Assembly (NCBI RefSeq): GCF_000003815.2
Contig: NC_049981.1
Span: forward strand, 8,052,581 to 8,116,580
DNA: 64,000 bases
From: Branchiostoma floridae
Taxonomy: Eukaryota; Chordata; Leptocardii; Amphioxiformes; Branchiostomatidae
Reading direction: 5' to 3'
Both the position numbers and the translations under genes were made by a program. This document shows positions 1 through 11,700 of this stretch, one piece after another; within the stretch, counting starts at the first letter, position 1; each line of letters starts with the position of its first letter. A model generated the notes under the pieces. It did no database searches. It saw only the letters and a list, made by a program, of their open reading frames with translations, and was not told where the DNA came from.

Positions 1-195
1 TTGTTTCTTAGTTGGCCACTTCTTATGATGTTGGAAAAGAAAAGGACTTTGCGGTTTCACATACTAAAAGTAGCAAAGCATTGAAATACACTCTAACTGA
101 ACTTTATATCTGAAAAGGTCGCCATAATAGTAAGCTAATTCTTTTTGGGTACATGCTTGTCCCTTTTTCTGTTTGAACCAGAGATTTAGAGTTTA

Positions 196-331
196 TTTCC
201 AGTAAGTTACTAAGTGGTCTAGTCTTGATGTCATCCTTCATATACAAGACAATGGAAGGCACCACCAGTAAATCAGTACTAAGGACAGGTATAGCCCTGT
301 TGTGCACTAGCAGTACTTTAAAAGAAGAAAA
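196..331 (+). repeat. Dispersed repeat, copy 1 of a direct pair
   Basis: About 130 bp shared with 3139-3270, including ATCCTTCATATACAA, AGCCCTGTTGTGCACTAGCA and TACTTTAAAAGAAGAAAAT, at about 90 percent identity. Class unknown. Confidence 0.8.
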
Positions 332-473
332 TGTTTGTTGGGATTTGATTTCACAGAAGGACAATATTGATTAGTATAGTGAAAAGTTTAAACTTTGTTC
401 CAACACAAGGGAAGAAACTCACCATAAATTTTCGGCCGAACACTCCGACCTTCATCAGATGAATGATTCGCTG

Positions 474-1362
474 CTAATCCGGAAGTCGTCGGATGACGTC
501 AGGTAGCAGCGAATCATAAATGGCGGGAAGGCGAAACCTGCCACCGTCACGGTTCAATGAGGGTTGATGTGCCCTGATGTAGATAGCCTCCTTGACGCCC
601 CTCACGAACCAGTCCTGTTCGGAGTCCAAGATGCGAACTTGGTCCAGAGATACGGAGTGGCCCGGAGATTCGACGTGTATATGCTGAGACACTTCTGAAG
701 ATGTTGAACTGCGACGTTTATGTTCCATGAAACGGGTTCTTAATGATCGTGCCGTTTCCCCGATGTAGGACTCGGTGCACGGACCTCTGAGGTTCTGTCC
801 CGTACAACGAATATGGTAAACCACGCCGCACTTGTGTTCTTTGGGCGTCTTATCCTTAGGCGCCACCAAAAGCTGCCTAAGTGTCCTAGTCGGCCTAAAG
901 CAGGTCTTAATGCCGAGTGAGTTGAAGGTTCTACGTAAGGCTTCAGACAAATTTTGAATATATGGCAACACTACTAGTCCCTTGTTCACGGTAGTGGGGC
1001 GGTTTTGATTGCCAGTCCTAGTGGTTTTAGGTGCTGTCGCTCTGGACACTGCCCACTCGGGGTAACCACACTTACGTAAAGCTTGAGTAATGTGTTCTTT
1101 CTCTCTTTTTCTATCTTCCGGGTTGGTGATGATAGAATCAGCCCTATGGAACAAGGTACTGATGACACCCAATTTGTGTTCTAATGGGTGACTAGAGTGG
1201 AAATTTAAATACTGGTCCGTATGTGTGGGTTTTCTATAAATTGTTATGTCCAACGAGCCGTCCCTCTTTTACCACAGTTAGTGTATCCAAGAAAGGTAAG
1301 GTTCCGTCTTGTTCTTCTTCAGTGGTGAACTTAATATCAGGATCTAAACTGTTCAAGTGCTG
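474..1362 (-). pseudogene. Penelope-like RT C-terminal part plus GIY-YIG endonuclease, frameshifted
   Basis: From 1362 leftwards the first frame gives HLNSLDPDIKFTTEEEQDG and LPFLDTLTVV. The frame then shifts near 1248-1262 to DITIYRKPTHTDQYLNFHSS, the thumb region of Penelope reverse transcriptases. The C-terminal endonuclease has CGVVYHIRC...ESYIGETARSL and RFMEHKRR, then a zinc-finger-like end without further known motifs, stopping at 474. RT catalytic motifs upstream are absent through 5' truncation. Confidence 0.88.
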
Positions 1363-1400
1363 TTCAAGCTTTACGTAAGTGTGGTTACCCCGAGTGGGCA

Positions 1401-1976
1401 GTGTCCAGAGCGACAGCACCTAAAACCACTAGGACTGGCAATCAAAACCGCCCCACTACCGTGAACAAGGGACTAGTAGTGTTGCCATATATTCAAAATT
1501 TGTCTGAAGCCTTACGTAGAACCTTCAACTCACACGGCATTAAGACCTGCTTTAGGCCGACTAGGACACTTAGGCAGCTTTTGGTGGCGCCTACGGATAA
1601 GACGCCCAAAGAACACAAGTGCGGCGTGGTTTACCATATTCGTTGTACGGGACAGAACCTCAGAGGTCCGTGCACCGAGTCCTACATCGGGGAAACGGCA
1701 CGATCATTAAGAACCCGTTTCATGGAACATAAACGTCGCAGTTCAACATCTTCAGAAGTGTCTCAGCATATACACGTCGAATCTCCGGGCCACTCCGTAT
1801 CTCTGGACCAAGTTCGCATCTTGGACTCCGAACAGGACTGGTTCGTGAGGGGCGTCAAGGAGGCTATCTACATCAGGGCACATCAACCCTCATTGAACCG
1901 TGACGGTGGCAGGTTTCGCCTTCCCGCCATTTATGATTCGCTGCTACCTGACGTCATCCGACGACTTCCGGATTAG
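1401..1976 (+). pseudogene. Penelope-like GIY-YIG endonuclease, mirror copy
   Basis: An open frame without its own ATG context repeats the endonuclease of the left copy. Differences seen are FNSHGIK for FNSLGIK and APTDK for APKDK. The GIY-YIG core ESYIGETARSL and downstream RTRFMEHK are intact, but the reverse transcriptase is missing. It is therefore a truncated copy rather than a gene. Confidence 0.88.
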
Positions 1977-1988
1977 CAGCGAATCATT

Positions 1989-2030
1989 CATCTGATGAAG
2001 GTCGGAGTGTTCGGCCGAAAATTTATGGTG
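1989..2030 (+). other. Hammerhead-ribozyme-like motif at the Penelope 3' end
   Basis: CTGATGA (1992-1998) and GAAA (2017-2020) are separated by a hairpin GGTC...GGCC. TCAT before the core can pair with ATGG after it. The same motif is in the left arm, inverted, at about 430-458. Penelope-like elements are known to carry minimal hammerhead ribozymes. Here one extra A follows CTGATGA, so activity is doubtful. Confidence 0.5.
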
Positions 2031-2612
2031 AGTTTCTTCCCTTGTGTTGGAACAAAGTTTAAACTTTTCACTATGGAATTTACCAACACAGATGAGCTTT
2101 CATTCGGATAATATTGATTAGTGTGCAAATATATGCCATAGATTTATATCAGAAAACATATACAAGTCAATTCCAAGGTTAAAGAAGAACAAAAACAAAA
2201 TGAAGAATTTATCATTCGGTATACCATGCTTTGCATGTTCGGTCATTTGTTGAATGGTGACACTTTGATTTCATACTGAAGTCAACTTTTGGGGACCAAA
2301 CTTTTTTTTATTCACACACTCACATCAGTTTTGGGGTTCACAGAGGATGTCATCCACATAATCAAATCTAGGTGGCCTAATCTCCAAACTGGGTAGGATT
2401 TGCAAAAACCATGCCACCTGGGAGAAAGGTGGTGCAGAACGCACCAGAGCTCTGGCTACTTTCAATTTCATGGACAAATGGTACTGTTACTTAAATTCTG
2501 CCAGATTCCTGACAGAAAGTGACGACCAGACAAGGTATAAGCTGCCAGTTAACGTAGATCACTGGCAGTAAAGCAACTTTTTGTGGGGCTAATGACGATT
2601 GTTTTGCATCAC

Positions 2613-2718
2613 CTTCAACAATGGCGTACTTGATGTCTGTCTGATCTGCCTGTTGAAGGTCTCGATCTTGGTCAAATGCATTGACAGGTTCTGGATTCAC
2701 ATCGGAGACAGCTCCGCT
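2613..2718 (-). CDS. PCDH15: PCDH15-like exon, start of EC3 (3' boundary uncertain)
   Basis: SGAVSDVNPEPVNAFDQDRD then LQQADQTDIKYAIVE, starting after TTCATTCCAG in phase 0. AxDQDR is the first calcium motif of EC3. The donor is taken as GTGATG (phase 1), which is weak. The frame stays open to 2491 but loses cadherin character. Confidence 0.75.
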
Positions 2719-5700
2719 CTGGAATGAAGACAACAATACAAGCTTTATTGACACGACAAAAAAGTACAGTTACTTTTGTATGGCCAACCATAAACTAAAA
2801 CAAAAAAAGAGAAAGAATACAGAAGATATCTTGCAATTATACCAATCAAACAGTATAGAATACTAACTTAAAGATTCTACTAATTAAACAATATAGGATA
2901 AAAAGGAAAAACCTCTATACAATCAGGTGAAGACAACAATGAGTCATGTGAAACCACCATTTCCACCAACTGCATAGTGGATATCAAAGTTCTTGATTCA
3001 CAACCCAAGTGTTAACCTAGTGGACATTTTGGTGACTGCCTTTAATTAATTTGCACTGCAGCTATGCATTGCTGCTGCAGAGTTTAGAATACAGTTCTAA
3101 ACTAGCATGACTGAGTTGTATAATCCTCCTTATAGTCTACTTCCAGTAAGTGGTCTAGTGTTGAAGTCATCCTTCATATACAATACAAAGGAAGGCAGCA
3201 CCAGTAATTCAGCACTAGGGACAGGTACAGCCCTGTTGTGCACTAGCAGTACTTTAAAAGAAGAAAATTATTCATGCGAGACTGAAGATGATTTTTTTCC
3301 CATTCAGCCTTCTTATTCCAATATGACCACATGATCATCAGCTAGCTAAGGTATAAACACTTTTCATTTACTTTCACAATGGTTTCATCACGCAGCAGGA
3401 GAGAAAAGTTCAAACAATTCTGTAGTATAGTACACTGGAAACACTAATCATTTCATAAATTAGTGGTGGAGAGGTCACTGCAAAAGCCACAAAAACAAAA
3501 CTGGTGCAATTCACAGTACACCAGAGTTGTAGCCAGCCTGAAATAATTTTCTGTCCCCTCGATTTTGAATGGGAATCCTATTGAGTGCGAGACATCGTAT
3601 GACGTTCCAAGGGAAGTCTAGATCTGGGGTCCCGGCAAATTTAATCTAGACCCTCTGAAATGCTATTTTCTGCATTTTGAGATGTACATTTTGCTGATAG
3701 ACCAAGCTGTTCAATGGCATCTGTTTTGGTGAAAGGGTTTCATTTTTTTTAATTATCTTTACATATCCATTTTTGTCCATCACAAAGGAAGGAAGGGCGT
3801 GCGCTGGCTACAACCCTGCAGTACACCCCATTCCTGTTCAATCTGTACTTACATTCACCCCACTGGTAACCTGCCCAGTGTAAGTGACAGGGTTGCATGG
3901 ATCAGACAGGCTGGCCCTGACACAGGGGTTAAAGGCAGGGGGGAGGTCGTCCTCATCCAGGATGTTGATGGTGAAGGTCTGAGTTGCTGTCAGCTGAGTT
4001 GTTCCCTGGTCCTGAAACCAGAAGCTCTGGTGTATTAAACACACTAAAATATCTTCTTATGAGTGGTATAACCTAGCTTGATACTAAATATGGTTGAAAA
4101 TGAAGGGAATATTTTTGCTGAGATGGTGACATACCCACCAGAGACGTATAAAAAAGAGTGAGACCCATCCAAGCATGAAAGAATCAAACCGTACAATCCA
4201 CCCTTTTGCAGCTTGTATATCCTTTACAAAACTCTAAAGGCACTTTACCAGTCATGCAAAACAAATAAAGAATCCCAAACCTCTGCAGTAACCACCAACA
4301 GATACTGGTGGTCTGTGTTATCAGCTGCTTCATAGTTAACTGCAGTCTTCAGGGTTATGAAGCCTTGAGCTGGCAGGGGGATCTCGAAGAAGTCATCAGC
4401 CAGCTGGATGGAAAGAGAAGATGATCAAGTAGTGATAGTGTATTACACATCATGTCTCATCCTCCAATGCAGGGACATTCAATGGCGAAACCGCCCGTCT
4501 GGATGTACCCTGCTTTCTCAACCGTCACTCTTAGTTCCTGTGGGCGTCGCCACAAACCAGCTGTCAGCCAATCAGAGAATAGGCCTTTCAGTTTTCAAAA
4601 GGGATTTTGTATAATTATATAAGTGTAAGCTCATTAATATTTATAAGCAGGGTGGTCAGGAACTTTAAGGGTGACGGTTGAGAAAGCAGGGTACATCAGA
4701 CAGGCGGTTTCGCTGTTTGATGTCCCGACATAGGAGGATGATCATGTCTACCACAACATGTATGTCAAGTAAGCATTGTGCACCTTATTTCAGAGTTTTA
4801 GCATCATAAATTTCAGCACTGCATGATGGTTTACATAAACAAATTTTTATTTTTAAGAAATATACCAGTCCTGTAACACTAGAAACTGTCATTACATGTA
4901 GCTCAGTCACCAGTTACAGTACTAGGCATGCTGTAATCTTCCTCCATACAAATTTTTATACTCACGGGGTCGCTGGGATTGTCCTGGACAAAGAACTGCA
5001 CATTGCCACTGGCACCAATGTCCCTGTCAGTTGCTGATGCTCGAAGTACGGTCGTACCAACTGCTATCAACTAAAAGGCCACAGGTCTCATTATAATGAC
5101 AGCAAGGGGCGAATACATGACAAAGCAGTATTTGTTATTTCCTCTATTTAGTTTTTTAAGTTTGAAAAAAGTTAAAATCCTTCCAGTACCATATAATCAA
5201 GGCGTATATGCCATATGGCGGCACCCATCTCTGCTTCTATGGCCCTTGGGCCACAGCTTGGGCCACATAGCAGGAAGCTAGTTTACTGGTAGAGTATGTG
5301 TCAACTGACCCATACTTTTTCCATGTGCGGAATGCTAATAATAGAAAGCGGTATCTCTATTTTACACCAACTTAAGAAGATATTGCATATTACATATTGC
5401 ATAACTAAGTTTGTAGCTACAAAACCATCAACAGCAAAACTTTGATGGAAAAAAAAGACAAACTGGAAACAAAGGAATACCGGTAGTAAGTTTTTAAATA
5501 AGGTAGCCCATTGCATAATGCCTCTACTGTGTAGCTTTTTTACATAGACTGCTTGTTAAATCGTTAAATCTAAAGATGTACAACAGCCACAAATTTTGTT
5601 CGACAGCTTTTACGGTGATTTGGTGTAAGAAAGCCAAGCAATTTCAGCCAGTCTAATGCAGCAATGGTTTCCCGTGCATGGCCTAGGCCTGCCACCCTTG

Positions 5701-8700
5701 ATATTCCCACTCAGCCACTGTCCACTGGACAAAACCAACAGAATGCAAGGGCATCTAGGGACATTTGTAGTACTGTATTGACCATTCCCTCTGAAGAAAT
5801 GAAGGACGAGATTTAAAGTGAAAAGCAAGTTGTGAAAACAAGTGACTAAATTTTGAGGGTTTGTAAAGATTTGAAGCTTAACCTCCATTTAAATTAAAAG
5901 ATATGTGAAAGAAACAGACAGACGTCTCCTCAAAATGGGTTGACATATGAAGACATTGAAACACGCAAAGGTTACAAAATGTATGTTGCTTATCTTATTT
6001 CACTTATGGTGGGGGAAAAGAGAGCACCACTGTGACAATACCCTGAAGATACCAGTGGAAAGGGTTGCCAGAAAAAGCAGTCCAGCAGAAAACCAGGAAT
6101 AGTGAATGGAAGAGATCCCAGACTGCCCTTGCATGTTGTATAGTTTTACCCAGTGTGGCTCTCCTCCTGCCCTTCATACCTCACTGATAGAGGTCGGTGC
6201 TGGATTGGCTGGGGTGAAGATAGGCCTGTTGTCATTTATGTCAGAGACACTCACTCTGATAGGATGGAAAACCTGGTAGCCAGGGGAGACATTCACATTA
6301 AAGAAGAAGTTCAACTGTCCAATGATCTGATGGCTGGTGTAGTATTGGCACAATAATCCTAAAGTTTGATCGCTTGATCTCTCTCAGTGAAGATAAAGCC
6401 ATTGCTTTGGGACATATTTTTAAATGAAAGAAGTGAATGAAATAATATTGAACCAGACTCAAACTTGTGTCCAGTCAGATGCAGAAAAGCAGTATGTACA
6501 GTACCATCCTCGTCAATATCTAACAACATGACACGTCATTTACTGGTCAGAAATCGTCACTGACTGGTCAGAAAATCGTCAGTGTTATTCAGAAGCCATC
6601 AGAGACATTAAAACGTCCTTGCTCTGACCCGACAGAAAACTGACATTTCTCCGTCAATGACTAGTAAAAAAAATGGGCAATGATAGAATAATGACTGTCA
6701 GAAATCGTTAATGACTGGTTGAAGTTTGATGCTGACGTTACTATATGATGAGGATTAGGTACTGTAACATTTTTACAGTCTTTTGGATGCTTTGGTCTTT
6801 TTACAAAATGTTTAATATGTAGATAGGTGACGCACTCTAATTTAGTTAAAAGCTGCCAGGACCACTGTCCCAGATATCTAGTCCCATCAGACCATGGAGN
6901 NNNNNNNNNNNNNNNNNNNNNNNNNNNNNNNNNNNNNNNNNNNNNNNNNNNNNNNNNNNNNNNNNNNNNNNNNNNNNNNNNNNNNNNNNNNNNNNNNNNT
7001 ATGCACTTACCACATGTCCATTACTATTTACCCTGCACCTTAGGGTGAGAGAGAACTGCTGAACACCACCAGGACCCTGCAGATAAAGGAAAGAAAAAGG
7101 CACTTTTAAGGTTTGGTTCTGCTGTCGGTCTTGAAGAAATGTATACTAGTTGTCAACAGATGTTGAAAGCTTTGAACATTCAACGAAATGCACTATCTTA
7201 TAAGCCTGTAACACATCAATGAGCTTTGGCCGTTGATTGCTAAAAGCTAACGGAATTCAAAAGTCAGTGTATTTTCACCTGATCATCTACTCCATCGTTT
7301 TATGGGGCTCGGGGACCAGACATAGGCCATTTAACTCTACTTGGAGCAATGCGAGACACGTCTTTATACAGGGCTGGCTGCGTGTCACTGATCAAATTCT
7401 TGTGCCCTTGAGAAAGGCAAAGTACCAACACGGCTTTCCTTACTTTACTCAGGTGAAAATGAGTACTAAGCTTCGGGTAGGGCTGTCCCTTGGATAGGAC
7501 GTAAAATGGAGGTCCCGTGTCTGGGGAGAGCCACACCCCAGGCACGTTATAGAACCCACCACACGTACGATGGTGCAGTGTGAGTGGTTCAAAACCTACA
7601 GCCCCTTGGCCGCACCTGGGGCAATTACTATCGTATTGAGGTCACCTGAGTGGCGCCGAATGGCAGCTCGCTCCACACACTTGCGTCAGTCGTATTGAAG
7701 TCACCTGAGTGACGCCAAATGGCAGCTCGCTCCAGACCCTTGCGATTTAGCCCCGCCTATTATAAGCTCCTAGCAATTCAGCCCCTGGCTCCCAAGAGAG
7801 AGTAGTCGGCCCACCCAATAACAATAACAAATTGTATGTACTATAGGAACATGTATAAGGTACGGTACAACACAATGGATAACAAAATGCTCACATCTCT
7901 CTCCTGCACTCTGACTGCCCCTGCTGCAGACAGCACAAGTTGAAGGTTACCATTCACAATGGAGGTGCTGGTGGGGTTGAGAAGGGTTGCATCATCAGAA
8001 GGGTCATTATTGATGTACTCCAAGGTCAAGCCATTGATGCTTGCAGCTGAGAAGGTCAGTGTGTCAATCAGAGTACCTGAGACATAAGGAAAACATCCAA
8101 TTAACATAGAATTTCACCTACAACCTGCTCTTCTGATGACTTCTCTGAAGAAAAGTCTGCCACCCATCTCCATTTAGATATCAAACGCCCGCATCATTGA
8201 CTGTTGAAGGTTCCAAATACTTTTATTAAAGCAGGTATAACAGGCCTAGGGATGGAACTTCTGAATGCCTGTTAATTAGTTGTTAAGGTTCATAATAAAG
8301 ACCATAAAGGCACCAGCGCCAGACGCAGACAATTTATTCCTTTGTATAGTCACATGGCTAGCTTCCCTCGGCTCACTCCTCTCTCCAAGCCCTTGCCCCA
8401 TGCCCCATGATGTAATTACTTGACATTGGAATATTCTTGAACCTGATACTTTACGCATCCTTGCCGCTCTGTTCATTCTAAAATTGCCACTAATGCTTTG
8501 CTCGTTCCTTGACAAATACTAGACGTTCAACTTTGACTTTGACTTTATTAGAATTGCAACATTTGATCCTTTAGCAAAGTTTTTTTTTCATTTCAGTAAT
8601 TTCTCAGGAAAGCCTGTGCACAATTACACATACCTTGTGGTGATGTTTCAGCCACACTCTCAATGATCTCGATAGGTGACTGCCCCAGCTCTGATGTGGA

Positions 8701-11700
8701 CAGGATGTTACAGTCATCTGTACAAGTGATACAAAAGTGAACGGTTGTCAAGCAATTCAAATTGTTAAAGGCAACCAAAGCGGAACAGTTCTGTACTCCT
8801 GTGAACAGTTTCAACAGCTTGGTACGTCACTGAATAAAGAGACTCTTTTTACACAACCATTATTTTATTCTCACCAACGTTTCGGTGACCGTCTGTCACC
8901 TTCTTCAGGGCAATTCTGACTGGTTCACATTGTACTGCAGGACAGGTGTCGCTGCTCACAGTTCAGATGCGGTCACAAAATGTTAAGTATTAAAATTTTA
9001 CATATGTACAGACTACAGACAGATTTATGCAAAATATTTGCAATGCGGTCTCAAACACAAAGGAGTGTAAAACATCCATAACAGTTGACGGTGAAATTAT
9101 GTAACAGCTTTGTCTAATTCTTAAGAATATTGTCCCGCACATGACTGAGTCTGTAACCCCTGAGTCTGTGACTAGAGTAGACTTCCTGTGCCAAATTTTA
9201 GGTCATTTGGCCCCAAAATGAATCGATTTGAAGATTTTACATGAGAAGAAGAAACATCGGGGAAAGCAAGATGTTGCAACCCATACCTGTGGTATATATA
9301 TATATATACAATCATAGTTGAAATATAAATATTTAAGTCTTATAAATTATTGATACTAATACAATAGCTTTTCTATGCCTCTACTTCTGTGCTTATAATA
9401 TATAGATTAACAAAGAAATGGACGATGTATAGAAACTGTCTTTCAATGCAATTCTTTGGGTGTGAACAATTTAATGATATTTTAGTGGTACAAGGTATTG
9501 GTGAAGCAATTAGAAAAAAGTGGTGTGATACTGTGCAAGTATTCATGTCATACAATTATAATAAGTCAGATAGAAATGACATAAGCAGCTTACCATTTCG
9601 ACTTTGAGCTGCATCAAAATCCAAGAATGCAACAGAGGACAAAATGCAACAATATGAATGCCATTATATAATACAACTAACTTTAAAGTTTAATCTCAAT
9701 CTTTAATGTTTAACAACAAAAATAGTAACAGTGTCCCAATCTTCAGAAATCACGGAATCTAAATTCAGACTAGAACTTGAAGTGCTATCTGCAGGTGGAT
9801 TACAAATCAAAGTGTGCCCAATTGATATAAGATTACAATGTTTGGCATTGGTGATCTGTTAGCCACTACACTTTTCAACAGAGTATGTGTGAGGTCAGAG
9901 GTAGAAGCTACTTACTAGTAAATATTTCTTATCAAGACCATTTTCTTAGACGCCCCAGTTCAGTAAACTCAGAGGTGTTGCAACACATCCATATAGAATA
10001 ACCGGGACACACTGTGGATTTCGACAAGGTGAAGATACTTGATTCCGAACAGGATTACTTTCTCAGGGGAGTGAGAGAGCCCACCAACCTTCCCTCAACC
10101 GAGACGGGGGCCAATACCGACAGCCAAGTACCTTTGACCCTTTGCTGACGTCACACTTCTGGTCTGGATGTGTGATTTAGGCTCTGGGTCATTTCAACTT
10201 GATAAGGATGAGAGATCAGAGGACTGTTTGTTCTTGTAACATAACATTTTAATACATGTCCAGACATGTTTTGTTTAATTATTAGAATGGAGTGTTACCA
10301 TACTTTCTACAGTACTGTACTGTACTGTAGTCGCAAACTGCATTATGAATATTCGCGGTGGTTTTAATTTCGTGGTTCAGCAGCCACTGTGAAAACCGCG
10401 AAAAAAACCACCACGAAAGTTTCTGCATTTACAGTAATTGTATTACCCGCAATGTCTGACACTGCAGTTGAAATTGAGAGCACTGTTTGACACAAGCACT
10501 GTTTGACCTTTTTCGAGGTTTGACCATTGACATATTACCTAGAATTCCTGTCGCCGCACATGCGTTCTGATCTCTGTGAAAGGGCTTATTCAAGAAGATG
10601 ATCAACAGTGTCACAAATTCAGAGACCACCACCCCCCACCCCAAACAAGTTTTTGTTGTTGTTGTTGTTTATTTACATCACATTTCAATAACGCAAATGA
10701 AAGAAGCATTACCTGCCAATTGATACACGCATGGGTGTTATTATAAGCCTTGCAATATGGACTTAGAACCTGAAGATAAGAACGGAAGGACAGAATGACC
10801 GAATCTCAAAACTCGACTTTGCCGCTGTATTGCTGGCTGCATCATGTGTTTCTGGACGAAACCACAAGATATTGGGGGTTTCAGGCCATGCTGTATTGAC
10901 TAAAATGGATGGCATCCAGCGGGAACCCCAAAATTGGTGCGAGCGTGAGAATAAAAGTTTCGCCCAAAAGAAATCCTACATGATTTATTAATAAGGTTGG
11001 ACAAATTAACCGTTAGATAAATGGATAACGTTGGATAAATTTCAGATCATTTTGGGGCGAAAGACCCCTTTTTCATTTCTACATATCTGCCTTTAAAATG
11101 ATTTTATTCAGAATTTTTGGACCAAAAATCCGCCGTGCGCGCGTGCATGCCAAAGTCACTTCAGTGTCGAAGTCACGTACTCCCCCACCATCACACTATT
11201 GGAAGGGTCCTCGGGGGAATTCAAGGACTCGTTTGCTACAAGGACTCGTTTGCTACAAGTCCTACAATGTTCCCCCTTTAGACTTCAACTTGTGGTATCT
11301 ATGACCAAATAAACTTGATTCAAGCATAACTATTTATTCTCTAGGGAATTATTATTATAATGCTCGCTTCTGGAGTGGGTAAATTTCCCGACTACAATTA
11401 TATTCCCGCGACTCAACCTCTGCTTGGAGAATATGAAGGTGCACATGAAGGCCGGTCCCTAAACATCGAGACGGCGTCGGGCCTTTCAGAAATTACAGAC
11501 ACGTGGGACGATGTCACAAACATTTTGTACATACAGCAGCATAAACTTCCATTAATTAGTTCACTTTACACGATGACTCTCGGTAGATTAGCTTTTGTGG
11601 CTCCTTTTTGTCATGTGTGATATTGTACCACACCCAGTAATGCATTAGTATTACCCACTCAGTCTGACGATAGTTGCCATGGTTGTCACACACAGCATAT

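Larger units (their letters stand above)
376..2109. mobile_element. Penelope-like element insertion: two 5'-truncated copies head to head, 13-bp TSD
   Basis: The insertion lies between identical AATATTGATTAGT copies (363-375, 2110-2122). The left copy is on the minus strand (3' end at 376) and reaches back to about 1363. The right copy is on the plus strand from 1364 and ends at about 2074, followed by 35 bp of other sequence. The shared arms, 376-1086 and 1364-2074, are both 711 bp with only about two mismatches noticed. Each encodes the end of the reverse transcriptase and a GIY-YIG endonuclease, the hallmark pairing of Penelope-like elements. Neither copy is full length. Confidence 0.9.

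Noticed and set aside
2330-2480. Possible further cadherin exon (VDDILCEPQN on the minus strand)
   Set aside because: No cadherin motif and the phases do not connect convincingly to exon 2613-2718.
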